This document shows positions 1 through 10,567 of a stretch of DNA of 64,000 bases, in pieces (the stretch's first letter is position 1; each line of letters opens with the position of its first letter). The stretch spans positions 1,426,001 through 1,490,000 of the forward strand of contig NW_025408669.1 of assembly GCF_020360975.1 (NCBI RefSeq), read 5' to 3'. The stretch comes from Hirsutella rhossiliensis (taxonomy: Eukaryota > Ascomycota > Sordariomycetes > Hypocreales > Ophiocordycipitaceae). The position numbers were made by a program, and so were the translations under genes. Under the pieces are notes generated by a model. It was not told where the DNA came from and made no database searches. It worked only from the letters and a program-made list of their open reading frames with translations.

Positions 1-68
1 GCCACCGTGTTGCCGGCCGTGCCGCCGCCGACGACGACAAAGTCGAACCGGCTTCCGTCGGGGACCAT
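1..68 (-). CDS. GMC-family oxidoreductase, N-terminal fragment cut by window edge
   Basis: Only the first 22 or so codons lie in the window, read leftward from an ATG at 68-66. They encode MVPDGSRFDFVVVGGGTAGN followed by more small residues. The stretch FDFVVVGGGTAGN is the classic beta-alpha-beta dinucleotide-binding start (GxGxxG) of glucose-methanol-choline FAD oxidoreductases such as aryl-alcohol oxidase, choline dehydrogenase and glucose oxidase relatives. There is no in-frame ATG upstream and no signal peptide, so an intracellular enzyme is suggested but not proven. A TATA-like motif lies about 55 nt upstream. The substrate cannot be judged from so short a piece; another FAD/NAD-binding flavoprotein is possible. 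Confidence 0.65.
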   Translation of the reverse strand, partial: MVPDGSRFDFVVVGGGTAGNTV

Positions 69-123
69 AATTTCGGGCGAGGGCGTGTAAGTGACAAGGT
101 AGAAGAGATGCTTTCGTCTGCGG

Positions 124-130
124 TATATAA
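124..130 (-). promoter_or_regulatory. TATA-like box for the GMC oxidoreductase gene
   Basis: The plus-strand string TATATAA reads TTATATA on the minus strand, about 55 nt upstream of the leftward ATG at 68. Position and sequence fit a core promoter element, but no transcript start is known. Confidence 0.35.
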
Positions 131-164
131 GAGGGAGGAGTCGGTCTGCTCACGCTTCCTCAGC

Positions 165-170
165 TGGTGG

Positions 171-201
<31 letters not shown>

Positions 202-209
202 GGTGATGA
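165..209. repeat. GAT/GGT trinucleotide microsatellite
   Basis: An imperfect run of GAT units with interspersed GGT units sits between the divergent GMC and DyP genes. It is simple-sequence DNA in a promoter region and encodes nothing convincing. Confidence 0.75.
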
Positions 210-1026
210 CTGTGAGAGCAGACAGTCCGAGGCAGAGCGTCCGCCCATCTTATACCTCTTCTCCCTGACTCGCTCTGCTGCCCACCAACCTCGGCCACTT
301 GCAAGCAGCGACGCTCGTCTCCGCGCCGAGGCGCATCCTGCCTATGCCGTCCCGTGCCATCCCCTCCTTTCTCTCGAGGGTAACCATGACGTGCAGACGA
401 TGAGGTTGCATGCGAGAGGGCGAGGCCGAGAGACTATTGGCCTGCGTACGACACGTAGAATGCATGCCCGATGTTGCGCTCGGTAGGTCCGCGGCATCGC
501 CGCAAATGGACGCCTGGGAAGCATCATCACGGCGTGGTGAAGGTTGTTTGATTCCGAATGTCGGTGGAAAAGGGTCGGCAGTCTCCAGAGACGATGGGCG
601 ACTCCAGTTTCCCACCAAACGTTGCGCGTTGCCGAAGCCCGAGCATCAGGTGTCCTTGCCGAGCGACGCCGGAGCGATACGCTTTCTCGGCATCTCGACA
701 TCGGCAAGGTCCGGCCGCTGCTCGGCATTCAACCCCCGCCCGGTGGCAGCATGCAGGCAGGGGTGTGGCCATGCGTGGTGGCCTTGCTGAATACTGTAGA
801 GCCTTCAGCGCCTCCTCTTCTCTCTCTCCGCACGCAACCCAACAGGGCGCCTTTCCATCCAATCTCGGACTCGTCTGTGTCTCGCCCTCTGCAGGTCGAC
901 TCTCGCGCTTACACGCCTCGCCGCAAATCCCCCCTCTCCGCCATGCCCACTCTGGCGGCTCCAGGCTCACTCTCAGAGGCCATCCTCTGAGCAACTCGTT
1001 CCTCAACCGAGGTACAAGTATCCTCA

Positions 1027-2247
1027 ATGGATCCATGGAAACATCATTCCGTGCGAATCGTCGCCAACCTGCTCGCTTCCAGCCGTGCCCTGACGCGACG
1101 CCCCAAGCCTCATCATCCGCTCGTTCTCCTCACACCAGCCAGCACACGCGCGCGTCCCTCTGGCGTTGCTTCCATCCTCGAGCTCCGGCGAACCCTGGCC
1201 ACCTGCCCATCAAGTCGAGCCTCGAGGCCCTCGCGTCCCTCAACGCCTCGCACCATGGCCGCCAACGACACCATGGGCAGCTCATCTCCACTCATTCGCA
1301 ATAGGAGCACCAACGCCAGCCGCCCACAAGCCGTAGACGCGCCTCTCACCCAGTCAGCCACCTTCCTCACCCTCTCCGTGCTCCCCGACGCCCAGGCCCT
1401 CCGCACCGTCCGCTCCGCCCTCGCCAGCATCGACGGCCTAGCCAAGACTGTCGCCGCCCGCGACGCTCACACCCGCTTCGCCTGCACCGTCGGCATCGGC
1501 AGCGACGTCTGGGACCGCCTCATGGCCCTGCCGCGCCCGGCCGAGCTACACCGCTTCCGTGCCGTCGAGGGCGCCGTGCACACGGCCGTGTCGACGCCCG
1601 GCGACCTACTCTTCCACGTCCGCTCCGACCGCCGCGACCTCTGCTTCGAGTTTGAGCGCCTCCTCATGGACCGCCTGACGGGCGCCGTCGCCGTCGAGGA
1701 CCTCACCATTGGCTTCCGCTACTTTGACCTGCGCGACCTCCTCGGCTTCGTCGACGGCACCGCCAACCCCGTCGGTCCCGCCGTTTCGGCCTCCGTACTC
1801 GTCGCCGATGAAGACAACACCTCGGCCGACGGCAGTTATGTCGTCGTGCAAAAGTACCTCCACGATCTCGCCGCCTGGCAGCGGCTCCCCGCCGAGGCGC
1901 AAGAAGCCATCATCGGACGCTCCAAGCTGGACAACGTCGAGCTGCCTGATGCGACGGCGGGTCAAAAGTCGCACAAGACCCTGGCCACCATAGAGGACGA
2001 CGACGGCAACGAGCATCAGATTCTCCGCGACAACATGCCCTTTGGCTCACCTGCCTCGGGCGAGTTCGGCACCTACTTCATCGGCTACTCGCGCCACCTC
2101 TGGGTCGTCGAGCGCATGTTGCAGCGCATGTTTGTCGGCGAGCCCCCCGGCAAGCATGACCGCATCCTCAACTATTCCAAGGCCTCGACGGGCGTTGTTT
2201 TCTTCGCGCCCTCGGCCAGCGTGCTAGCCAGTCTCGACACCGACTGA
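1027..2247 (+). CDS. DyP-type heme peroxidase (YfeX/DypB-like)
   Basis: An intronless frame encodes 406 residues. The family consists of heme peroxidases that use hydrogen peroxide to oxidise dyes, phenolics or porphyrins. The signature GFVDGTANP is at about residues 240-248, with the distal catalytic Asp at 243. The likely proximal heme-ligand His is 316 in QKSHKTLATI. The blocks ILRDNMPFG and GTYFIGYSRHLWVVERML match the B-class (YfeX-like) C-terminal half. The core is about 310 residues, as in bacterial YfeX. The first 76 residues are Arg/Ser/Pro-rich and lack acidic residues in most of their length, which could be a mitochondrial leader. Alternatively, translation may begin at the in-frame ATG at 1255, which has a good CACCATGG context, giving a 330-residue protein without a leader. 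No secretion signal is visible. Family assignment is firm; the start codon is not. Confidence 0.9.
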   Translation: MDPWKHHSVRIVANLLASSRALTRRPKPHHPLVLLTPASTRARPSGVASILELRRTLATCPSSRASRPSRPSTPRTMAANDTMGSSSPLIRNRSTNASRPQAVDAPLTQSATFLTLSVLPDAQALRTVRSALASIDGLAKTVAARDAHTRFACTVGIGSDVWDRLMALPRPAELHRFRAVEGAVHTAVSTPGDLLFHVRSDRRDLCFEFERLLMDRLTGAVAVEDLTIGFRYFDLRDLLGFVDGTANPVGPAVSASVLVADEDNTSADGSYVVVQKYLHDLAAWQRLPAEAQEAIIGRSKLDNVELPDATAGQKSHKTLATIEDDDGNEHQILRDNMPFGSPASGEFGTYFIGYSRHLWVVERMLQRMFVGEPPGKHDRILNYSKASTGVVFFAPSASVLASLDTD

Positions 2248-3516
2248 GCGCAGCACCCCGAAAACGAGCCCCTTTGAAGTGCCGTCTCCGCCGGCATGGA
2301 GAGGGAGGGGCGTGCATGGTGTCTGTTGGCCGTTCTGTGGACTCTCATCGTATCGTCGTTACTCCAGCAGAGCTTGTGTGACAGCACTTTTCCACGCCGC
2401 GCCACGCCTCGTGACTCCAAGACCGACGAGGGTAGTAATATTGAAGTCTGCGCATAACATCCGTTGTCTGCATCTCATCAGGAACATGTTGGGGGTTTTG
2501 GGACAGGTATTTAAGAGATGTGACTATCGGGTTGCACCTTGTTTGTCTGCTGGGGCTTACCACGTACTGTAGGCCCGTCCGTTTGGCGTTGAATGTGAAT
2601 TAATCTAGTCGCGCATCGGTGAGCGTTACATCCCAGCCCGACTGGAGCCGGTATCTCGTTCGGCAGTGCCGCCATGTTTCCACCAGTCAGTCTGTGCTTC
2701 CGCCAGTGGCTGTAGAAGGGAAACAATACCAGGTTCTAGAATCCACCGGTCGACGCCAAAGCAGAGCCAACGGTCAACCAGTGTTTTCGGTAACGCCCGG
2801 GAGGGTGCATCTAGAGCTGCTGAAGCAAAAGACTGTCACAAATGGACCACGCTTTCTTGCACGCCGGTGCGTCCAGCGAAGAAGCCACCTGCGACCGCAT
2901 GACACCTCCGCGGGCACTGCGAGAATATATGTGACGGTGGCGTTCAGCCTCGACATTAGGTTGCCCCCTGCACAAGGTCGGCATCTGAATTCGATACGTG
3001 GGATGACCGTGTTGATGAGCCCACGACTCGTCCTCTTCTCATGGATGATTTGACGACCGAGTATTAAGAAAAGGCTGTCGCAATTTCTGAGATATGGTCG
3101 GTCAGCTAAACGTGAGCCTTGTGACGAGGCATTTGCGAATTAGAAAAGCGCCTGGAATCTGAGAACTTAGAGTTATGAGAATCTCGTTTGGATCTGGACA
3201 TTGGACAGCAATCAGCCCAGCTCACAGGAGCTTCGTTTTCGGCCCAAGCCCAGCACTTGCCCTAGACGATGGTATCACCTAAGCCCGCTATTGAGAGCAT
3301 CCAGGGCTTTGATAGCAATGCTTGGGCAACGGTACATCCACGCTTCGCGTACTCTCGACCCGCACGTCCAAACGTCACTTGGTGGTCCAGGTAAAGATCG
3401 ACAGGCAATGCCCGCTGAATGCTGATTTGGGGTAATCATTATCATGATACTAATTGTTTCATATCCAGTAAGCGCTGCCACGGACGTCTCCCAGCGACTC
3501 CAATGCTTCGGGCGCT
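2248..3516. other. Convergent intergenic region, no gene seen
   Basis: About 1.27 kb lies between the 3' ends of the DyP peroxidase and calcineurin B genes. It is less GC-rich than the coding DNA. Its longest frames (for example 2619-3053, plus) show no family motif or fungal codon bias, and I see no tRNA-like cloverleaf. Confidence 0.6.
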
Positions 3517-4261
3517 TCAAAACTGATCTGTATGCCGTCGTCAGCTGCCGTTTCGGCTCAGCGCGGCGGCGGAAGTGCATACCGAGAGTCATGCTCATGC
3601 TGACGTCGGTGTTCTCCACCATTTTTGTAAACTCCTCGAAGCTAATTTTGCCATCCTTGTCGAGGTCGGCCTCCATGATTGTCTTGTCGACGATTTGCTG
3701 CAGCTGCTGGTCCTTAAGGTTGCTGCCGACCATCATCTTGAGTACTATGAAGAGCTCGCCGTTGCTGATGTAGCCGTCGCGGTCGATGTCGTAGACCTTG
3801 AACGCGAACCGCAGCTTTTGCTCCTTGTTTCCCTTGCTGCTAAAGGCGCTGAGGCCCGACACAAACTCTTGAAAGTCGACGTCGCCGCCGCCGTCCTCGT
3901 CGAAGATGGCAATCATGCTGCAGCACCCCCACGTTAGCGCATGGCGGAGAAGGGGGTATCGAGCTCGGGCGTACCGTGTTGCCAGGGGGTTGGATGAGAT
4001 TTGCGGTAGGCTTAGAAACTCGTCGCGCTCGATAGTGCCAGAGTTGTCCTGCAGACGGGGTCAGTGCGAGTAGAAGCAGAAGATCGAGGGCAGGCAGGCA
4101 CCTTGTCCAACTTCATAAATCGCTTGCGTAACCGGTCAACCTCTTCTCTGTCGACTGCGGCGTCTCGGTCAGCGTCGGCGCGGGCGCGGGAGCACGAGGG
4201 AGACCTCACAGTTGGAGCCCTGGACGATGTTGTCCAGGACTGCGCTCGTCGTGTTGCCCAT
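3517..4261 (-). CDS. cnb1: Calcineurin regulatory subunit B
   Basis: Five exons, joined as 4261-4210, 4154-4102, 4048-3975, 3917-3583 and 3527-3517, encode exactly 174 residues, the usual fungal length. The protein binds calcium and activates the calcineurin A phosphatase, which signals to Crz1-type transcription factors. Four canonical EF-hand loops are visible at residues 34-45, 66-77, 103-114 and 144-155, all with intact Asp/Glu ligands. The N-terminus MGNTTS is an N-myristoylation consensus. The final exon supplies only four amino acids plus stop, giving the conserved ending SMSMTLDQF; without this 11-nt exon the frame would run on into unrelated sequence. All introns are 53-57 nt and GT-AG. 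It is divergent from epl1, with about 1 kb between the two starts. Identification is essentially certain. Confidence 0.97.
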
Positions 4262-5296
4262 GGTGGGCGGACAGCACAGCACGAAGGAGATGAATCGATG
4301 GTCGTCGGCCGAGGACGGAGGACCAAGGTGAGACCACGTGCGGGAGTTGGAGATGCGTTTTGCGCGGCTAACTTCGGGGGCGAGACGTTTAGGCGGCGGC
4401 AGTACGGGGTTCGTCGGTGTTTGATGGTAAGGCTGAATGCGATTTGCACGCGTGGTCGAGGAGGGGGTCGAGGAAAGCTTGCTTGGTGAAGCCCCTCCAC
4501 CGAGCCGCACCACCGCCGTAGGGTATCTATTGGCCCCCCATGGTGCACGGGCCACATGCTCACCGCGAGCGCAAGGTGACGACATTGGAAGACATGGTCA
4601 ACGACACGTGCGAAAAATCACTGCCAAAGCAACCACCAATGTTACGAGCATCGTCGCATCATTCAAATTCGCACAAATTTTATGATGCACACGAGGCGCT
4701 GGCGAGGCGGTGCAGCGCCGTTTATACCCACCCGTTGTGATGCTGGACCAGGTACAGGTACAAGTTACAGAGCAAGGCAGAAAGAGGTCACTTCGATTGA
4801 TGGCACATCCTCCACCCATCGTGCCGGGCGGGTAATGCTCGGCTGCCCTCCTGGTGGCGGCCATGCCTGAAGCAGCCGGTCGCGCCTTGCCCGTAGTGGC
4901 CTCTTTCTTCCGCCGCTCTCTGGCGCAGTGGCGCCTGGAAAAAAGAGGGGAAAAGGGAGGCAGCGGCCCGAGCGCGTCAGGTACCTTTCGCACCAAGCCC
5001 CCCGCGGCCGGTGACCTTTGGGCTCCATGCCACAGTGGCAACCCATCACACAGGCGCTGCTGCGGGCAGCAATCTTCCCACGCCCGCGACGCCAGTGAAA
5101 AATCTTCGCGCGGCAAAACAATCCCAACGTCACCCCATCGATCGCGACACTTCAGCCATCAAAAAAGGGCCCCCCCAACGTCGTTTGCATCTCCTTTTGG
5201 GCAAATCGCATTCGTGCATGCCTCGATTTATGACTTGATCGTTTTTTCTCGCGGGTTTTCCGCCGGCTTTTCGCCATCCTCGTCCGCCCCGGCAAC
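4262..5296. other. Divergent promoter region between calcineurin B and epl1
   Basis: This kilobase separates two genes transcribed away from each other. It has CT-rich stretches before each start but no recognisable coding block. Overlapping frames on both strands carry no family motif. Confidence 0.6.
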
Positions 5297-7170
5297 ATGT
5301 CCTCCCGAAAGGTCCGAGTCAAGAAGCTGAGCATCAAGACGACGCTTCCTGTGCTCAGAGAGGACCAAATCGACCCTTCCGAGTACGAGGCACTCACCAC
5401 CGACATCCAAATCGCAACAGGTGTCGAACAGGCCGAGGAAAATGTAGGCTTGCCCATCCCCCCAAAACCCCTTCTGATATCACGTGCAACAGCACGTGAT
5501 ATGGCTGCATGTACCAAGTACACTGCATGGCTGCCTCCCGGTCAGAGCCAAAGCCCACACTGACATGTCCCGTCCTGCAGGAATACCATCTCCAGACCAT
5601 TCTCAAGGAGGCGGGCACCAGCAATGACCAAGAAATCCCCGTCCCGCCGCCCCAGGAGAGCGCCATCAACTACGATGAGCTCTATCCCAGCGTCTTCCAC
5701 CAGCCGTCCTCCTATATCCGGTTCTCGCAGACCGTAGAGGAGTGCATCAGCTGCCAATATGACATGACAACCGAGGACGACGAGTTTCTCACGACATACA
5801 ACGGCAGTGGCCCTGCTGGCGGCCCCTTGTCCGAGGATGACTTTGAGCGTATTATGGACGTCTTTGAGGAGACGGCAGCCGAGCAGACGCCCTTTGCATC
5901 AGTCGACAACACTGTTGTCGCTTATGACATGATGGTGCCGTCCCTGAACCACCTCGGCTCTCCCTCCATCCTCCAGCACGCCAAGGCGATATATGAGTAC
6001 TGGAAGACGAGTCGACAGGGCACGGGCAACAAGCCGTTGCACCCGACTCTCAAGTTTGAGACGCACCAGGAGACCGACGACGCCGACCCTTATGTCTGCT
6101 TCAGACGCCGCGAGGCAAGGCAGACGAGGAAGACGCGGGCTCGCGACAATAAGATTGCAGAGACGCTCAAGCGTCTCCGGCGCGAGCTTGAGGACGGTCG
6201 TCAGCTCATCCTCATGACCTATGAGCGCGAGCTCATGAAGCGAGATGTCCTGCAATCAGACAGGGCCCTCTTCGAGGAGAGAGCCCGGCTGAAGCATATG
6301 AAGATCAAGCTGGGCATCAAGGGCGAGGAGGACGACCTGGTCAACCAAAAGGTAAGCAGTCAGCGCCGCGCCCGCCGTTGTGACCACTTGGCACTGACGC
6401 AGCCTCAGCCTCAGAAACGCAAGGCCGCCGAGCCCGTGAGCGCGCCGAGACAGCCCGGCACGCAGTTGCGAGCGCCAATGCGCCCCGACGGGCGGACTGT
6501 TGAGCAAGAGCTCGTGTTGCTCTCCGACTTGCTGACGCAAAAGGAAAAGGAGCTCAGGGAGGAGATTGAAAGCAAAGTGCAGAACCACCGGCGGTGGAAT
6601 CAAAACCATGTTGATCTCACCAGAGACCCCCTGTCCCCACTAAGGGAACGGGGCATGGAGCTCAAGTTCCGTCCGGCAAAGACTCAGTATCTGATGACGC
6701 CGCCGGCTTCGTCGGCGTCGGAATCCATGGAGGTGGACTATGACACGCCCGAGCCCATGGCGCTGGACAAGCAGGAGCCCCCCGTCTTCCAGTTCAAGGC
6801 AGGGGGCGTGGGCAGCGACGAGGCGCCCATGCGTCAGCCCTCGTTCCGGCGGCGGATAGGTCGTCTCCAGCGGCTGTGGATCGACCGGAGGGGCATGGCG
6901 ACGCCGCCGAGAGAGTCGAACGGGCACTCGGACCGGTGGAAGTACGACTCTGACGACGACGAGGCGGAGCCGCCCGTCTATGAGGTGGACCCGTTCGACA
7001 CGCTCGCCCTCAAGTTTCGAGCGACGATTCCGATGGGGCAGTACATGTACCGGGGCAGCCGGCCGCCGATGCCTCTGGACGGCGGCCCGGTGGGAAGCAG
7101 AGTGCTGGCACCGCCGCAAGCCGCGGCAGCACAAGCCCAGACACAATCTCAGGCCCAGGCAACTTCATGA
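5297..7170 (+). CDS. epl1: Enhancer of polycomb-like protein 1 (NuA4 subunit)
   Basis: Three exons, 5297-5443, 5581-6351 and 6403-7170, encode 561 residues. Epl1 is the scaffold of the Piccolo NuA4 core, holding Esa1 and Yng2 to acetylate histones H4 and H2A in the nucleus. The N-terminal block MSSRKVRVKKLSIKTTLPVL, then EENEYHLQ across the first splice junction, PPPQESAINYDELYPSVFHQ and the YIRFSQTVEEC block are the signature of the EPL1/E(Pc) domain (about residues 1-170). The middle is a basic, coiled-coil-like region (about 200-300). The C-terminus is Pro/Gln/Ala-rich and ends in a QAQAQ-type low-complexity tail. Intron 1 (137 nt) contains a perfect inverted repeat with two CACGTG boxes. 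Intron 2 (51 nt) is in frame and lacks a stop, so retention would add 17 residues. Family identity is strong. Confidence 0.95.
5477..5502. repeat. Perfect inverted repeat with two CACGTG E-boxes inside epl1 intron 1
   Basis: The arms ATATCACGTGC and GCACGTGATAT are exact reverse complements (11 bp each) separated by 4 nt. In RNA this would form a short hairpin; in DNA it presents two CACGTG sites, the core recognised by bHLH proteins such as Cbf1-like factors. It lies 33 nt into the intron. Confidence 0.7.
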
Positions 7171-8906
7171 AGGGGTTCGTCGCGCAGTGTATGATGTGGT
7201 TTGTCGACGACTGTATATATCCCCTTTCCTTTTTGTTTTTGATTTCGTGTTGTTCTGCTGCAGGAGACGGCGAGGGCAGGTTCGCAGGAGACGCGCGAGA
7301 AGCGTGCTGGTCAGCGTTGTCGAGATGTAACAGTAGCGGGCGCGGGACGGGATGGGCATTTGCGAGGAGTTGGGGAGTCGAGCGGTACTTGAAGTTTAGA
7401 TATGTTGAAGAGCCCTCATGAGGCAGCAATAACAGACGTCAAAGACGGTCCGCTTGAGGCCAAAGCAAGCTCGTTGGAATCGCATCTGTAGTTGTCCGGG
7501 AGGGTAGCCGTGACGAATGGAAGCTGATGGGCCGTCTCCCAACGGCCATGATCCGGCGGCGAGGACCAAGCAATGGCCAGCCTGTTGGCTTACAAAAAGA
7601 AGCCGGCGAGCCAGGTCATTTCATGATCCCTGGGGAAGCTTGCCTGGGAGACGCAAGTTAGGAAATTTCTCTTCCCCGGGGTCAGAGGCAAATGGCGCGG
7701 CAAAACGAGAGCCCAAGGCAGCGGCGGCAAGGGGGGAAGCAACGTCACACAAGCTACCCCGGTAGCGAGAGAGCGAGCGAGAGCGCGAGAGAAAGGAGAG
7801 GAGAGGCATAGCAAACGTGGATGACGTACCGGGCCCGACCTCCATGCCGGGCAGGCTCACAGAAAGGTCGTTTAGGGGGGTGGTCGACCGGACTGATAGC
7901 CGCCGCCGCAATCCAACGGGGGCAAGCAGGAGCCCGAGGACGCGAAGCTGTGCAGGCGAGTGAACGGCGGAGCTCAGAGGAGGCAGCAGAAGAGACAGGC
8001 GCGGTAGAAGCGAGACGGGAGAAATTTCTGACGGCGAGTGCGGCAGAGAATGGCGGCGGCGGCGGCGGCGGCGGTGGTGGTGGTGAGTGGTGGTGGTGGA
8101 TTTACAAGCGGCGCGAAAGTGTGGTGGTGGGGATGGGCAAAATCCAAGGAGCGGAGCGACTGGGGGGGGCCAATCCGCGTTCCGTCTGTCTCTGCTCTCC
8201 ACCCAGGTACCGCGCGCTACCTCTACAGCAGGGACTTACAGCTTGTTACAGCGCATGGTAGCCGCTGGAGGGGGGGGACTGTGCCCGGTGCAAGGCGCCG
8301 TCTCCGCTGGTGCGTGTTGCACAAACGCGATGCAAGGGTGCACAGAGGAGAGCAAGGGGTTTTGAGCGCTTGCATTGATTGTTCCGCTGCCCTGGGGATC
8401 GTGTCGGCATCTTCACCATCTTGAAGCTTGTCCTGTGGCTCAAAAATGGCCGTTGCGGGGGGGAAAAGGAAGGAAAATAGGGCAGCTACTGAACTTGAGT
8501 GTCTTACCTAAGCCAGCCCCCCTGGGCCTTGAGAGTTGGGCTGACTTGCTGTGTCTGTAGATGCCTTTGGGGGGCGAGGGACGAAGAGCGACAAGTGGTG
8601 CTGTAGAGGTTCGCTGACGATACTACACTTTCTGCCGCGATGTCATGATGTCCCGTTGCCGTTTCGGCGGCTATCCTGTGGTTCCGTAACGCACTTTATT
8701 CAGAACATCAGACGAACATGTCCAGAGTCGTGCGCAGCGGCAGGAAAGAAGAAAAAAACAGGGGTCCTCTCCCCCCCTCCAACCAACCCACCTCCCCCAC
8801 CAAAGAAACCAAACACCACCATCACGACTTCGCATCCATACTTCCAAGAACAGATAAAGCCACCTTGCCCAGCTCCCGAGTCCAGCAACCGCAAGCCAAC
8901 CCGCCC
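7171..8906. other. Intergenic region between epl1 and kae1
   Basis: About 1.7 kb of non-coding DNA. It includes a GGC/GGT-rich stretch near 8047-8100, purine-rich and pyrimidine-rich tracts, and a C-rich leader from about 8765 leading into the kae1 start. The rightward frame that contains kae1 is open upstream to 8718, but that extension is low-complexity and Pro/His-rich, so I treat it as 5' leader. Confidence 0.55.
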
Positions 8907-10025
8907 ATGGCCTCGGCCGCCTCGGCCGCCATGGCCTCACCCTCGTCACCGCCCTTCACGCCCTCGAAGCAGTCCTACATCGCCATCGGCCTCGAGGGCT
9001 CCGCAAACAAGCTCGGCATCGGCCTCATCCGCCACACCCCCGCCGAGACCACCGTCCTCGCCAACCTGCGCCGCACCTTTGTCTCGCCGCCCGGCACCGG
9101 CTTCCTGCCCAAGGACACCGCCGCCCACCACCGCCGCCACCTCGTCGCCCTCGCCCGCGACGCCCTCGCCGCCGCGTCCGCCGCCCACGGCGCCGCCCAC
9201 CCCCTCACCCCCGCCGACGTCGACTGCGTCTGCTTCACCCAGGGGCCCGGCATGGGCGCTCCGCTCTCCGCCGTCGCCCTCGCCGCCCGCACCCTCAGCC
9301 TCCTCTGGCAGAGGCCCCTCGTCGGCGTCAACCACTGCGTCGGCCACATCGAGATGGGCCGCCACGTCACCGGCGCCCACAACCCCGTCGTCCTCTACGT
9401 CTCGGGCGGCAACTCCCAGGTCATTGCCTACGCCGAGCGCCGCTACCGCATCTTTGGCGAGACGCTCGACATCGCCGTCGGCAACTGCCTCGACCGCTTC
9501 GCCCGCACCCTCGCCATCAGCAACGACCCGGCCCCCGGCTACAACATCGAGCAGCTCGCCAAGCAGGGCTCCCGCCTCCTCGAGCTGCCCTACACCGTAA
9601 AGGGCATGGACTGCTCCTTTGGCGGCATCCTCACCGCCGCCGACGGCCTTGCCGCCCAGATGCGCGCCAGCCCCGCCACCGCCGGCTTCACCCCCGCCGA
9701 CCTCTGCTTCTCCCTCCAGGAGACCGTCTTCGCCATGCTCGTCGAAATCACCGAGCGCGCCATGGCCCACGTTGGCTCCGCCCAGGTCCTCATCGTCGGC
9801 GGCGTCGGCTGCAACGAGCGCCTCCAGCAGATGATGGGCCACATGGCCCGCGAGAGGGGCGGCTCTGTCTACGCCACCGACGAGCGCTTCTGCATCGACA
9901 ACGGCATCATGATTGCCCACGCCGGCCTGCTCGCCTACCAGACGGGCTTCCGCACCCCGCTCGCCCAGAGCCAGTGCACCCAGCGCTTCCGCACCGACGA
10001 GGTCTACGTCCGGTGGAGGGACTGA
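8907..10025 (+). CDS. kae1: tRNA N6-adenosine threonylcarbamoyltransferase Kae1 (KEOPS)
   Basis: An intronless gene of 372 codons (364 if the second in-frame ATG at 8931 is used). Kae1/OSGEP transfers the threonylcarbamoyl group onto A37 of ANN-decoding tRNAs within the KEOPS complex, in cytosol and nucleus. The metal-binding motif [10 protein letters not shown] gives His143 and His147. [30 protein letters not shown] and [14 protein letters not shown] are the ASKHA-fold nucleotide-binding blocks, and [16 protein letters not shown] supplies the final conserved metal-ligand Asp. Length and motif order match the archaeal/eukaryotic cytosolic form rather than mitochondrial Qri7. The N-terminal 20 residues are Ala/Ser/Pro-rich and unconserved. 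Codon use is extremely C-ended, suggesting good expression. Confidence 0.95.
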   Translation: MASAASAAMASPSSPPFTPSKQSYIAIGLEGSANKLGIGLIRHTPAETTVLANLRRTFVSPPGTGFLPKDTAAHHRRHLVALARDALAAASAAHGAAHPLTPADVDCVCFTQGPGMGAPLSAVALAARTLSLLWQRPLVGVNHCVGHIEMGRHVTGAHNPVVLYVSGGNSQVIAYAERRYRIFGETLDIAVGNCLDRFARTLAISNDPAPGYNIEQLAKQGSRLLELPYTVKGMDCSFGGILTAADGLAAQMRASPATAGFTPADLCFSLQETVFAMLVEITERAMAHVGSAQVLIVGGVGCNERLQQMMGHMARERGGSVYATDERFCIDNGIMIAHAGLLAYQTGFRTPLAQSQCTQRFRTDEVYVRWRD

Positions 10026-10567
10026 GCTGCCGATGCAGTCGTTGCAGCCAGAAACAAAACACAGCCCAGCTTACACCAGACCAGGCCAGGTCGCCCAACA
10101 TGCCCTCTGCCGTCACCCACCAACTCAAAGTGTACGAGACATCCACAGTGCAAGAGATCCGATGCGACCAGTCATCCACAGTGGACAGGCTTCTGGCATG
10201 TCCTTGTCGATTCGGGAGGGGAGATTGTCTCCTTGTTCCATTCATCCATGCGGCTGCATCTACCGACCCCTCCCCCCGGGCCGTCCAGAGATTGCACGCC
10301 CTCTATCAGCGCGACGCTGGGGCCAGAAGCCAGGGTGCTAGACCTTCAAGATCTCACTCCGTCCTGTGGGGCCAGATCAAAACAACAGCCGTCTCCGCCA
10401 TGTGCGACGCGGACTTGAAAGCAATCAGGTATATGAGAGTGGTATGTGAAGAGAGGGGGCGAGCGAAGGGAAGGGGAGAGAGAAAAGAGGTGGACATGCG
10501 CCATAGTCAACTCGACGTCACCAATGCCACCAAATCCCGCGTGCCACCACTCCCAAATCCTCTAGCC
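10026..10567. other. Convergent intergenic region
   Basis: About 540 nt lies between the 3' ends of kae1 and the SNF1 beta-subunit gene. It presumably holds both 3' UTRs. No gene, repeat or structured RNA is evident. Confidence 0.55.

Larger units (their letters stand above)
69..1026. other. Divergent intergenic region, no gene seen
   Basis: This holds the upstream regions of the leftward GMC gene and the rightward DyP gene. I see the TATA-like motif, the GAT microsatellite and pyrimidine-rich DNA just before the DyP start. Open frames here have no recognisable domain and overlap each other on both strands, as expected of GC-rich non-coding DNA. Confidence 0.6.

Noticed and set aside
8946..9920. 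Long minus-strand frame opposite kae1
   Set aside because: It is a Gly/Ala/Asp-rich shadow created by extreme C-ending codon bias on the other strand; kae1 motifs are unambiguous.
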